Shown here: in pieces, positions 26,320 through 33,708 of the stretch
How the letters are laid out: each line of letters starts with the position of its first letter
Position numbering within the stretch: position 1 is the first letter of the stretch
NCBI GenBank assembly: GCA_963532875.1
Contig: CAUSLO010000007.1
Location: 1 to 39,490 of the forward strand
Reading direction: 5' to 3'
From: CAUTUX01 sp963532875
GTDB taxonomy: Bacteria > Bacillota > Clostridia > Christensenellales > CAG-917
Length of the DNA stretch: 39,490 nt
Position numbers and translations under genes: made by a program
Notes under the pieces: model-generated
What the model saw: the letters and a program-made list of their open reading frames with translations, nothing else
The model's database searches: none
Told to the model about the DNA's origin: nothing

Positions 26320-26628
26320 ATGTACGCTATTGTTAAAAGCGGTGGTAAGCAATACAAAGTCGAAAAAGACATGCGTGTTAAAATTGAAAAATTAGATGCG
26401 AAAGTTGGCGACAAAATTAATCTTGATTGTATCCTAGTTGTAGACAGCAAAGATAACATGGTTCTTGCAAAAGATTCAACGACTATTAAAGTTGAAGCAA
26501 AAGTTATCAACCAAGATAAAGCACCAAAGGTTATTGTTTTCCACTATAAACCTAAGAAACAAATTAGGAAGAAACAAGGTCATAGACAACCATTCACTGA
26601 AGTTCAAATAACAAACATAGCAGTCTAA
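26320..26628 (+). CDS. rplU: 50S ribosomal protein L21
   Basis: 102 residues. MYAIVKSGGKQYKVEKD is the standard N-terminus, and PKKQIRKKQGHRQPFTEVQI holds the typical L21 C-terminal signature. The frame is open from 26290, but AGGAGG at 26307-26312 fixes the ATG at 26320. First gene of rplU-prp-rpmA; its stop overlaps the next start as TAATG. Confidence 0.98.
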   Translation: MYAIVKSGGKQYKVEKDMRVKIEKLDAKVGDKINLDCILVVDSKDNMVLAKDSTTIKVEAKVINQDKAPKVIVFHYKPKKQIRKKQGHRQPFTEVQITNIAV

Positions 26629-26957
26629 TGACAAATATTAAATTTAAAAGAAAAGATGATATGTTCTGTTCTATTGAATGCTCAGGACACTGTGGATACG
26701 ATTATCGAGGTAAAGATATCGTTTGTGCAGCAGCAAGTGCAATAGTTCAGACGGCGGTGTTGGGAATAATTTCATTAATCGGCGTGAACATAGATTACAT
26801 TATTGATGAAAAGAAAGGAGAGTTAAAGGCTACCCTACCAACAAAATTAAGTGAAAGCGAAATGCATGATTGCAACTTGATTTTAAGAACCGCTTACGTA
26901 GGTTTGTCCGATTTAACAGAAGAATATTCGGACTTTATAAACTTGGAGGTTGAATAA
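26628..26957 (+). CDS. prp: Ribosomal-processing cysteine protease Prp
   Basis: 109 residues. The catalytic His21 and Cys33 lie in SGHCGYDYRGKDIVCAAAS, the Prp (YsxB) signature. In Firmicutes this protease removes the N-terminal extension of L27 so that the mature protein can reach the peptidyl transferase centre; the L27 encoded next door has such an extension. The ATG overlaps the rplU stop and the TAA overlaps the rpmA ATG, both as TAATG, so the three are translationally coupled. Confidence 0.95.
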   Translation: MTNIKFKRKDDMFCSIECSGHCGYDYRGKDIVCAAASAIVQTAVLGIISLIGVNIDYIIDEKKGELKATLPTKLSESEMHDCNLILRTAYVGLSDLTEEYSDFINLEVE

Positions 26958-27232
26958 TGTTTATTAAAATTCAATTATTTGCTCATAAGAAAGGTGGCGG
27001 ATCTTCACGTAACGGAAGAGACAGCAATGCAAAAAGATTAGGATGTAAAAGAGGCGATGGACAATTCGTTCTATCTGGCAATATTTTAGTACGTCAAAGA
27101 GGAACAAAGTTCCATGCTGGTAACAATGTTGCAAGAGGAAAGGATGATACTCTATTTGCACTAATTGATGGCATTGTAAAATTCGAGCACATTTCAAAAA
27201 CAAAAAGACAAATCTCAGTTTACGCTGAATAA
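26957..27232 (+). CDS. rpmA: 50S ribosomal protein L27, with Prp-cleaved N-terminal extension
   Basis: 91 residues. The mature protein begins AHKKGGGSSRNGRDSNAKR; before it lies MFIKIQLF, equivalent to the extension cut by Prp in other Firmicutes (usually ending in Phe-Phe). Here a single Phe precedes Ala. The Shine-Dalgarno GGAGG lies inside the 3' end of prp. A terminator hairpin begins 1 bp after the stop codon. Confidence 0.98.
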   Translation: MFIKIQLFAHKKGGGSSRNGRDSNAKRLGCKRGDGQFVLSGNILVRQRGTKFHAGNNVARGKDDTLFALIDGIVKFEHISKTKRQISVYAE

Positions 27233-27233
27233 T

Positions 27234-27258
27234 AAAAGATCACATAATGTGATTTTTT
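27234..27258 (+). terminator. Rho-independent terminator of rplU-prp-rpmA
   Basis: AAAAGATCACA, loop TAA, TGTGATTTTTT: an 11-bp stem including one G-T pair and ending in a T-run. It starts right after the rpmA stop and its T-run ends 4 bp before the next gene's ATG. Confidence 0.8.
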
Positions 27259-27262
27259 GTTT

Positions 27263-28084
27263 ATGTGTTTTTCAATAAGTAAAAGTAATACTTTTAATTT
27301 GGCTGACACTCTTTTGTGTGGTCAAATTTTTCGTTATAAGATTGACGGTCAAAACTACACAGTTATATCAAAAGATAAATATTTAACTGCTAAAGAAGTT
27401 TCTGGAGTTTATTACTGTAATTCTAATGACGATGAATATTTTAAGAACTTCTTACATCTCGATTATGACTATCCTGCTTTGATAAGTAGATTTTCTGAGG
27501 ATAAAACTCTTGCAGCGGCTATTCAGTACTCAAGCGGTATCCACATATTAAAGCAAGACCCATTTGAGATGATAGTCTCCTTTTTAATTTCTCAAAACAA
27601 CAACATTGCAAGAATTCAATCAACTATAGAAAAAATGTGCTCTACACTCGGAAATAAAATTGTAGGTACTGACTTTTTCTCCTTCCCTACTTGCGAAGTT
27701 CTTGCTAATGCTGACCTAAGTTCTTTTAGTCTTGGATATAGAGATACATATATTTCTGAAACTTGTAAAGCACTGTTAAATATAAACCTTGATGAACTTA
27801 AGGCATTAGAAACAAAAGATTTATACAATTATTTAATTTCTCTTAAAGGTGTTGGACCAAAAGTTGCAAACTGTATTTTGCTTTTTGGCTTCGGCAAATA
27901 CGATGTATTCCCTGTTGACACTTGGATACTAAAAGTCTTTAATACAAGTAACGCAAAAAAATTAACCAAAGAACTTGAAACAAAATATGGTAAATTTTCT
28001 GGCTTTGTTCAGCAATGGCTTTTCTATTTCAAAAGATCTGCACCCGTAGCTCAAGGGATAGAGCAACAGTCTCCGGAACTGTAG
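27263..28084 (+). CDS. ogg: 8-oxoguanine DNA glycosylase / AP lyase (OGG family); 3' end overlaps tRNA-Arg
   Basis: A HhH-GPD base-excision repair enzyme of about 273 residues. The helix-hairpin-helix LKGVGPKVANCILLFGFG carries the catalytic Lys (GVGPK), and FPVDTWILK the catalytic Asp; the N-terminal FRYKIDGQ region fits the family's beta domain. The last 15 residues (APVAQGIEQQSPEL after Ser) are translated from the tRNA-Arg gene, and the stop is in its anticodon arm, so the natural C-terminus ends about WLFYFKRS. The start is uncertain: ATG 27263 or TTG 27257, neither with a Shine-Dalgarno and both at the edge of the preceding terminator. Confidence 0.85.
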   Translation: MCFSISKSNTFNLADTLLCGQIFRYKIDGQNYTVISKDKYLTAKEVSGVYYCNSNDDEYFKNFLHLDYDYPALISRFSEDKTLAAAIQYSSGIHILKQDPFEMIVSFLISQNNNIARIQSTIEKMCSTLGNKIVGTDFFSFPTCEVLANADLSSFSLGYRDTYISETCKALLNINLDELKALETKDLYNYLISLKGVGPKVANCILLFGFGKYDVFPVDTWILKVFNTSNAKKLTKELETKYGKFSGFVQQWLFYFKRSAPVAQGIEQQSPEL

Positions 28085-28114
28085 ATACAAGTTCAACTCT
28101 CGTCGGGTGCACCA
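28040..28114 (+). tRNA. tRNA-Arg, anticodon CCG
   Basis: Acceptor GCACCCG pairs perfectly with CGGGTGC; D-arm GCTC/GAGC; anticodon arm ACAGT-CTCCGGA-ACTGT giving anticodon CCG; T-arm ACAAG-TTCAACT-CTCGT with one A-C mismatch; discriminator A and encoded CCA. The first 45 nt lie inside the glycosylase reading frame, and the encoded CCA ends 7 bp before the recA stop on the other strand. No dedicated promoter or terminator is visible. Confidence 0.93.
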
Positions 28115-28121
28115 TCTGAAA

Positions 28122-29147
28122 TTATTTGTTTAAATTTAAACTCTCCAATAACTCTTTATTGATATCGTTCATAACTTCTATATTGCTTTCCAAGAATGCC
28201 ATAGTCTTTTCTTTACCTTGACCAAGTTTAATATCGTTATAACTGAACCAACTTCCGCTCTTCTTAACTATGCCTCTTTCTGCTGCCATATCTAAAATGC
28301 ATCCCTGTTTAGAAATTCCCTTTCCATAGTAAATATCAAATTCTGCTGTTTTGAATGGTGGGGCTACCTTGTTTTTTACTACCTGCACTTTTGTTCTATT
28401 ACCAATTTGATCTCCAGCATCTTTTATCGCTTCACCTTTTCTTACACACATTCTTACTGACGAATAGAATTTAAGTGCGTTACCGCCAGTTGTAACCTCT
28501 GAAGGCCCGTATGGATTTCCAATCTTATCTCTAACTTGGTTTATGAATACAATTGTTGTCTTACTTGCAGACGCTGAAGCAGTTAGTTTTCTTAATGCCT
28601 GAGACATTAATCTTGCTAATAATCCAATATGACCATCACCCATATTTCCATCTATCTCTGCTTGTGGTGTCAATGCAGCAACAGAGTCAACAACTATCAA
28701 ATCTACCCCGCCTGACTTAACAAGTATTTCTACAATATCAAGAGCTTGTTCCCCCGAACTTGGTTGAGAAATATATAGATCGTTTATATTAACACCTAAC
28801 GCTTCTGCATATGTAGGATCAAGTGCGTGCTCAGCATCTATATATGCTACTGTTCCACCTTCTTGTTGAACCTCCGCAGCAATATGCAATGCTACTGTTG
28901 TTTTACCTGAAGATTCATGACCGTATATTTCAATGATACGTCCCTTCGGTATTCCTCCCACTCCTAATGCAATGTCTAATGGAAGACAGCCTGTTGAGAT
29001 AGCTTCTATTTTTTCATCTAGTGTATCTCCCATACGCATTATTGATCCATCTCCAATATCCTTGGATATGCGTTCTATCGCTGCAACCAATCTTTCATTC
29101 TTTGGTAACTTTAAATCAAATTCTTTTGATATCTTTTTCTCTGCCAT
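28122..29147 (-). CDS. recA: RecA recombinase
   Basis: 341 residues; strand exchange and SOS co-protease. Walker A GHESSGKTT at 76-84, VAYIDAEHALDP, the L1/L2 region with FINQVRDKIG and TTGGNALKFYSSVR are all present, with a normal short C-terminus. RBS GGAGG at 29161-29157. It is convergent with the tRNA-Arg gene with only 7 bp between. Confidence 0.98.
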   Translation of the reverse strand: MAEKKISKEFDLKLPKNERLVAAIERISKDIGDGSIMRMGDTLDEKIEAISTGCLPLDIALGVGGIPKGRIIEIYGHESSGKTTVALHIAAEVQQEGGTVAYIDAEHALDPTYAEALGVNINDLYISQPSSGEQALDIVEILVKSGGVDLIVVDSVAALTPQAEIDGNMGDGHIGLLARLMSQALRKLTASASASKTTIVFINQVRDKIGNPYGPSEVTTGGNALKFYSSVRMCVRKGEAIKDAGDQIGNRTKVQVVKNKVAPPFKTAEFDIYYGKGISKQGCILDMAAERGIVKKSGSWFSYNDIKLGQGKEKTMAFLESNIEVMNDINKELLESLNLNK

Positions 29148-29176
29148 TTCTGTTTTCCTCCGATGTCAATATCTCA

Positions 29177-29204
29177 ATTCTAGCACACGAAAATAAAAAA
29201 TCAA
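29177..29204 (-). promoter_or_regulatory. recA promoter
   Basis: TTGATT (29204-29199), a 16-bp spacer and extended -10 TGC-TAGAAT (-10 at 29182-29177), about 30 bp upstream of the ATG. No GAAC-N4-GTTC LexA box is seen here or elsewhere in the gap upstream. Confidence 0.65.
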
Positions 29205-29247
29205 TAAAATATTGTCTCATTTGTACCTTTTAATAGACACTTTGATA

Positions 29248-29264
29248 AAAAATAGTCTATTTTT
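29248..29264. repeat. 8-bp-arm palindrome upstream of recA
   Basis: AAAAATAG-T-CTATTTTT, perfect, about 45 bp upstream of the recA -35. The inner GTCTATT can alternatively pair with AATAGAC at 29232-29238. Possible operator; AT-rich chance is also possible. Confidence 0.45.
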
Positions 29265-29417
29265 GACATTTTTTCATGAAATTGTAGCGTTTTAATTAAT
29301 TTCTAACTTGTCTTAGGTGTTCCTAATGCTTTTTTGGAGAAATTTCAGCATTTTGATGTGTATCCACTCTATACTAGTTCCGTATTGGTTGACACAGGTG
29401 ATGCGAATTTATCTTAG
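29265..29417. other. Intergenic between recA promoter region and repeat array
   Basis: No ORF with a ribosome-binding site. Short dyads occur (TTAGG-TGTT-CCTAA near 29315; AATGCT/AGCATT spaced by 16 nt near 29328-29355) without T-runs. An extra partial unit, GCGAATTTATC, sits at 29403-29413 just before the array. Confidence 0.45.
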
Positions 29418-29573
29418 AAAAATGTGAAACAATCACGTATTTATATATAAAAATGTGAATTTATCACAAAATTCTATAGAAAAATGTGAAACAATCACAG
29501 AATTATATATAAAAGTGTGAAAATCTTCACATAATTATATTTAAAAGCGTGATCTGCATATTAGTAAAGATTA
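29418..29573. repeat. Tandem array of about five 31-bp units with TGTGA-N5/6-TCACA cores
   Basis: Units start at 29418, 29449, 29480, 29511 and 29543 (period 31, 31, 31, 32). Cores: TGTGA-AACAA-TCACG, TGTGA-ATTTA-TCACA, TGTGA-AACAA-TCACA, TGTGA-AAATCT-TCACA, and a degenerate CGTGA unit. Each core is preceded by AAAAA or AAAAG and followed by an A/T tract such as AATTATATAT. On the minus strand each core is a 4-6 bp hairpin followed by TTTTT. The array lies between the 3' end of the aro operon and recA. Confidence 0.9.
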
Positions 29574-29599
29574 AATTAAACGGATTAGATACACCAATA

Positions 29600-30016
29600 T
29601 TATTTAAACTCATCTATCGCTTCTTTATACCCATCAATTCCTTTCCCTGAAATTGTTTTTGTTGCAATTTCTGAGATATAACTGAAACGTCTATATTCTT
29701 CTCTTTTTTGTGTATCAGTAAGGTGAACTTCTATTATGGGGTTCTTAAAGGTCTTGAGTGCATCAAGTATTGCGATTGAAGTATGAGAATATGCCGCTGC
29801 GTTGATTATTATTCCGTCATATTTATTTGCTTTTTGAATTATTTCAATAATCTCCCCTTCATGATTGCTTTGTTTTACTGTAACTTTCATTCCACTTGTT
29901 TTTGCGTATAACTTTATTTCTGCAACTAAATCTTTATATCTGACCTCTGGATATGCGGGTTCTCTCTTTTCTAATATATTTAAGTTTGGTCCATTAATAA
30001 CTAGTATTTTTTTCAT
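29600..30016 (-). CDS. aroQ: 3-dehydroquinate dehydratase, type II
   Basis: 138 residues; third step of the shikimate pathway. NGPNLNILEKREP, QSNHEGE, INAAAYSHTS and EVHLTD are the type II motifs, with catalytic His98 in EVHL and Arg18 in KREP. The loop that carries the catalytic Tyr is one residue short (REPAYP instead of REPxxYG), so Tyr22 must take that role or the loop differs. RBS AGGAG 7 nt upstream; it overlaps the aroE/K end by 23 bp. Last gene of the aro operon. Confidence 0.93.
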   Translation of the reverse strand: MKKILVINGPNLNILEKREPAYPEVRYKDLVAEIKLYAKTSGMKVTVKQSNHEGEIIEIIQKANKYDGIIINAAAYSHTSIAILDALKTFKNPIIEVHLTDTQKREEYRRFSYISEIATKTISGKGIDGYKEAIDEFK

Positions 30017-31229
30017 TTATAAACTCCTCTACCTTCTTGATGATTTCCTCAACAGTGTTCTCTATTTTCTTGTCATTATACACCACAACGTTTGCAAGGC
30101 TTCCATACAAGGGTGTTCGCTCGTCTTTTACAGCATTATATGACGACTCTGTTTTTAGTAGTGGTCTGCCTTGATAATTCTTTATATCCCTACTTGTTCT
30201 CAGTTCTACAATTATTGAATTGGCTTTTAATAGGTGTCTGTTCCCTTCTCGAAGAATTACTCCACCGCCAGTAGATATTATCTGACTGTTTGCATATGCA
30301 AATCTTTTGAGAGTATTTGTCTCTAGATCTCTAAAATATTCCTCTCCGCTTTGATTAAAAATTTCTTCAATTGTTTTGTCTGCTCCTTTTTCAATTTCGC
30401 AATCGAGATCTATATAGGTACGATTAAGTCTGTTCGCTAGTTCTTTCCCAACTGTTGTCTTCCCAACACATGGCATACCGATTAAAGAGATATTAATCGT
30501 ATCAAATAAAATCTTTCTGTACACTTCCTCAAATGCGACGTTTGGTGTTTTGCCTGTGTAAATTTTATATGACATCATTGCTTGCCAAATCAGCATTGGT
30601 AGCCCGCCAAGATACTTCGCTTTTGTGTTGTTTGAAAGTTGAGTCCTATGTGGAAGGTAATTCACATCAAGTGCATATTGTAAATTTTTGAACTTTGTAA
30701 TATCTATCAGTTTTTCATCGGGCATATTAGCCCCCGAAACTGGCGTCGTATTTATAACTATTTCTGCGTCATAATGTTGGGATATGTTTACGTAGTTGTA
30801 CTTGCTGTTTTGTCTAGAAATTATCATTGGCTCGCAACCCCGTTCTATGCAATATGTCCTAAATGTTCGGCTTGTCGCTCCAGAACCAAGTATGAGTGTT
30901 TTTTTGTTTTTAAAGTCTATACCTGAAAATTCTTTTGATACGCCATAATAATCCGTGTTATATCCTATCAGTTTTCCATTTTCATTTTTTACTGTATTTA
31001 CTACACTAGTTTTTTTTGCTGTGTCTGAGACGTCGTCTAGATATTTAATTACCTTTTCTTTATATGGAATTGTTACATTAAATCCTATAAATTTTTTTTT
31101 CTGAATAAAGGCTTCTAACTCTTTGTCTGTTGAAATGTTTTTAATCTTATACTCTATTCCAAGCATATTGTATATACGTGGCGATAGTGAGTAGTCAATG
31201 TTCTTTCCTACAAGGTATATTCTGTTCAC
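29994..31229 (-). CDS. aroE/aroK: Shikimate dehydrogenase-shikimate kinase fusion (AroE-AroK)
   Basis: 411 residues, two consecutive pathway enzymes in one chain. AroE (about 1-240): YSLSPRIYN, NVTIPYKEK with catalytic Lys57, NTDYYG with Asp93 and the NADP loop GSGATSRT. AroK (about 245-405): Walker A GMPCVGKTT at 251-259, DLDCEIE, FRDLE, STGGGVILR and GRPLL. The AroE half is shorter than free-standing AroE. GTG start overlapping the aroC stop (GTGA) with AAGG upstream. Such fusions are known in some Clostridia. Confidence 0.93.
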   Translation of the reverse strand: MNRIYLVGKNIDYSLSPRIYNMLGIEYKIKNISTDKELEAFIQKKKFIGFNVTIPYKEKVIKYLDDVSDTAKKTSVVNTVKNENGKLIGYNTDYYGVSKEFSGIDFKNKKTLILGSGATSRTFRTYCIERGCEPMIISRQNSKYNYVNISQHYDAEIVINTTPVSGANMPDEKLIDITKFKNLQYALDVNYLPHRTQLSNNTKAKYLGGLPMLIWQAMMSYKIYTGKTPNVAFEEVYRKILFDTINISLIGMPCVGKTTVGKELANRLNRTYIDLDCEIEKGADKTIEEIFNQSGEEYFRDLETNTLKRFAYANSQIISTGGGVILREGNRHLLKANSIIVELRTSRDIKNYQGRPLLKTESSYNAVKDERTPLYGSLANVVVYNDKKIENTVEEIIKKVEEFINEKNTSY

Positions 31230-32536
31230 TTTTGAACCTTCTTGGTTTCTTTAAATATTGCAGAATATATATTTTTAATTCCTTCTGCATTGTTGTATGT
31301 GTCTGCGTTGGATAAGACTTGCTCCTCTCTTGATTGATCTGTTATTCCTTGCTTATTTATCTTTTTTTGTTCTCCAACTTCTTTACAAATATTTATACGT
31401 TGATCTAAAAGTTCCATTACTTGTTGGTCAATGTGGTCAATTTTACTTCTTAAATAACTAATATCTTTTGCTCTCTTTATGTATTCATCTAGTAGGGCTA
31501 TATATATTGCACTATCAATACAAATAGGTACTCGCATAGCGATACACGTATCATGTCTGCCTTTTATTGAAATCTTTGTTGATTTCATATTTGCTATGTC
31601 GACAGTATCTTGAACTGCTGAAATACTTGGGGTTGGCTTAATTGCCGTTGAAATTATGATTGGAAGACCGTTAGGGATACCCCCTTGTATGCCTCCAGAG
31701 TGGTTTGTTTGAATTTTTATCTTTCCGTTCTCGATTTTCAAAGCATCATTCATCTCACTACCAAGGCTCTTTGTTATATCAAAACCGTCTCCAAACTCAA
31801 CCCCTTTCACCGCTGGTATTGAGGTTATGTAGTATGCAAGTTTACTTTCCAGTCCTTCAAATAACGCATCGCCAAAATTCATATTTTCTGGGACGTATAC
31901 GACTGACTGAACAATTCCGCCCAAACTGTCGTTTCCGTTCACTGCAGAAATAGCATTATCAATTGCTTGTTTTTGCTGTGGGGTTATTTTGTAGAATGGA
32001 TAATTTGCCTCAACATTGTTCTTTACATCATCCTGACTTGGTGTTGTGTTTTTCACATCTGCTGCGGAAACCTTTCCTACACTCGAAACAAATGAGTATG
32101 AATATATTCCGTGCTTATTAAGTATACTCGCTGCGATTCCGCCCAATATACAGAACATTAATGTTAGGCGTCCTGAGAATCTACCACCGCCACTAGATAT
32201 TTCCCCATCCCTCATATATGCGACGTAATCCGCATGCGATGGACGTATTAAACTTGTGTCATAGTCTGCTGTGTTGATGTTTTTGTTATATGCAACTATC
32301 TCAATTTTCTCACCTGTTGTGTATGAATCTTTAATCCCAGAAATTATTTTGTATTCATCTGGTTCCGTTCTCGTAGTTGATCCGATATATTTTCTAGAAC
32401 GTTTTTGTATAAATTCGTCAACACAGTTTTGATCTATATAAATTTCGCTTGGAAGATTATGAATTATCAGCCTCATCTCTGATGAATGAGATTCACCCAA
32501 TATTTCAAAATCCAAAGTTCTTAAATCTGTTCTCAT
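31226..32536 (-). CDS. aroC: Chorismate synthase with C-terminal chorismate mutase domain
   Basis: 436 residues. Residues 1 to about 355 are a divergent chorismate synthase: RPSHADYVAYMRDG, GGGRFSGRLT (usual GGRSSAR), NHSGGIQGGIPNG and GRHDTCIAMR (usual GRHDPC). From about 359 to the end is an AroQ-class chorismate mutase: ISYLRSKIDHIDQQVMELLD, QRINICKEVGEQKK, TDQSREEQVL, with the expected Arg, Arg, Lys and Asp-x2-Arg-Glu positions. The chain would thus make chorismate and convert it to prephenate. No frameshift separates the parts. ATGA overlap with aroA upstream. Confidence 0.9.
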   Translation of the reverse strand: MRTDLRTLDFEILGESHSSEMRLIIHNLPSEIYIDQNCVDEFIQKRSRKYIGSTTRTEPDEYKIISGIKDSYTTGEKIEIVAYNKNINTADYDTSLIRPSHADYVAYMRDGEISSGGGRFSGRLTLMFCILGGIAASILNKHGIYSYSFVSSVGKVSAADVKNTTPSQDDVKNNVEANYPFYKITPQQKQAIDNAISAVNGNDSLGGIVQSVVYVPENMNFGDALFEGLESKLAYYITSIPAVKGVEFGDGFDITKSLGSEMNDALKIENGKIKIQTNHSGGIQGGIPNGLPIIISTAIKPTPSISAVQDTVDIANMKSTKISIKGRHDTCIAMRVPICIDSAIYIALLDEYIKRAKDISYLRSKIDHIDQQVMELLDQRINICKEVGEQKKINKQGITDQSREEQVLSNADTYNNAEGIKNIYSAIFKETKKVQK

Positions 32537-33708
32537 ACTTCTCTAATTGTACATCCAAGGTGAATTAGGTTTTTGATAAAACTTGGATGCGATTTTTTGA
32601 TGCTATCTAAGTTGTTAATCTGCCCACCTGTCTGCGTACATATCATTACTTTTATCATATCGCAACGATGATCATTTGAACTAGTGAAAACTACTGGAGA
32701 CTCCTTCCATTCATTGTTCGGATATATTGTGAGTCCATCGTTTGTCTCTTCGTATTTGATACATAACTGATCAAGAATCTTTTTACTCTCTTCAATTCGA
32801 TTACTCTCTTTATGCCGTGTTCTTGTTATTCCAACTATTTCAATTTTCTCTTTGAAATTTATGCTTAAGTATATCATTGGAAAAACTAAATCAACTGACT
32901 CCGAAAGATCAATGACATCACTTTGCTCGGCAACATACTTTCTAAATTCTTTATCTGGATGATTGCCACAAACTTCTTTGTATTTGATGTTGTTGCCTAC
33001 GGCATTTAATGCAATGTAGTTTGACAGTGTTGAGTAATCAGTTGGGGCTGAATACTTTACTTTGTCTTTGCGTTGTCCTTCAATTCTGTAGTCTTCCGAA
33101 ACTTTAAAGCCAAACTCTTGAAGGACCTCTTTCGTTATTTCTATGTATGATTTTGAGACAATTTCGCCATTTATACCGTCAAGATGTACCCCCTCAAAGG
33201 CAAAAGCAATCAAAACTCCCGAAAAACCTTGAGATGATGTTCCGAATTGATATGTCTTATTTGTCAGTTTTTTTATCTGTATCCCTTTATATACATTCCC
33301 TACAATCTCTATTTGAGCACCGTTTGAATTTAAAAAATTACAGATATCGCCGTGCGGTCTAGATGCCAACTGTGTGCCTAATGTGAATGTATATTGATTG
33401 CAATTCAAGGCTACTACTGGCAGAACCATTCTGAATGTTGTTGCGGATGCTGAGATTGTGAAATGTGGGGTTTTGTTTGTGAAACCTTTTATTGAGTTAA
33501 TTTTTATTTTCTTTTTTGTTTGTTTGATTTGTATCCCAAGTTCTCTTAATGCGTCTATCGTTTCTTGAATATCGTTACCTTCAAAGTTCCCAATTAACGT
33601 TGTTTTGCCTTTTGCTAGGGACGCACAAAGTAAGGCTCGTATTGTATGCGATTTTGATGATGGAATTTGTACTTTCCCTGATAGGTATGATTTCTCTATT
33701 TGATACAT
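32533..33708 (-). CDS. aroA: 3-phosphoshikimate 1-carboxyvinyltransferase (EPSP synthase), divergent
   Basis: 391 residues. IPSSKSHTIRALLCASLAKG is the substrate-binding N-terminus; TQLASRPHGDI, SSQGFSGVLIA, TRTRHKESNRIEE and SNDHRCDMIKVM follow in the right order. Several hallmark motifs deviate: SASATTFRM replaces the usual N-[AS]-G-T-x-x-R-x PEP-site loop, and DHRCDM replaces DHRIAM. Position in the operon makes the function near certain. No strong Shine-Dalgarno; the start overlaps aroB by 13 bp and is probably coupled. Confidence 0.9.
   Translation of the reverse strand: MYQIEKSYLSGKVQIPSSKSHTIRALLCASLAKGKTTLIGNFEGNDIQETIDALRELGIQIKQTKKKIKINSIKGFTNKTPHFTISASATTFRMVLPVVALNCNQYTFTLGTQLASRPHGDICNFLNSNGAQIEIVGNVYKGIQIKKLTNKTYQFGTSSQGFSGVLIAFAFEGVHLDGINGEIVSKSYIEITKEVLQEFGFKVSEDYRIEGQRKDKVKYSAPTDYSTLSNYIALNAVGNNIKYKEVCGNHPDKEFRKYVAEQSDVIDLSESVDLVFPMIYLSINFKEKIEIVGITRTRHKESNRIEESKKILDQLCIKYEETNDGLTIYPNNEWKESPVVFTSSNDHRCDMIKVMICTQTGGQINNLDSIKKSHPSFIKNLIHLGCTIREV

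Noticed and set aside
28040..28084. C-terminal residues of the glycosylase (APVAQGIEQQSPEL) as a conserved protein motif
   Set aside because: They are translated tRNA-Arg sequence; the same peptide appears wherever frames run into this tRNA.
29418..29573. Possible CRISPR array
   Set aside because: The period is 31 bp in total and the conserved core is about 15 bp; the intervals are similar A/T tracts rather than unique spacers, and no cas genes are present.
29600..30016. AroQ as a pseudogene because of the shortened catalytic loop
   Set aside because: All other type II motifs, the reading frame, ribosome-binding site and operon position are intact.
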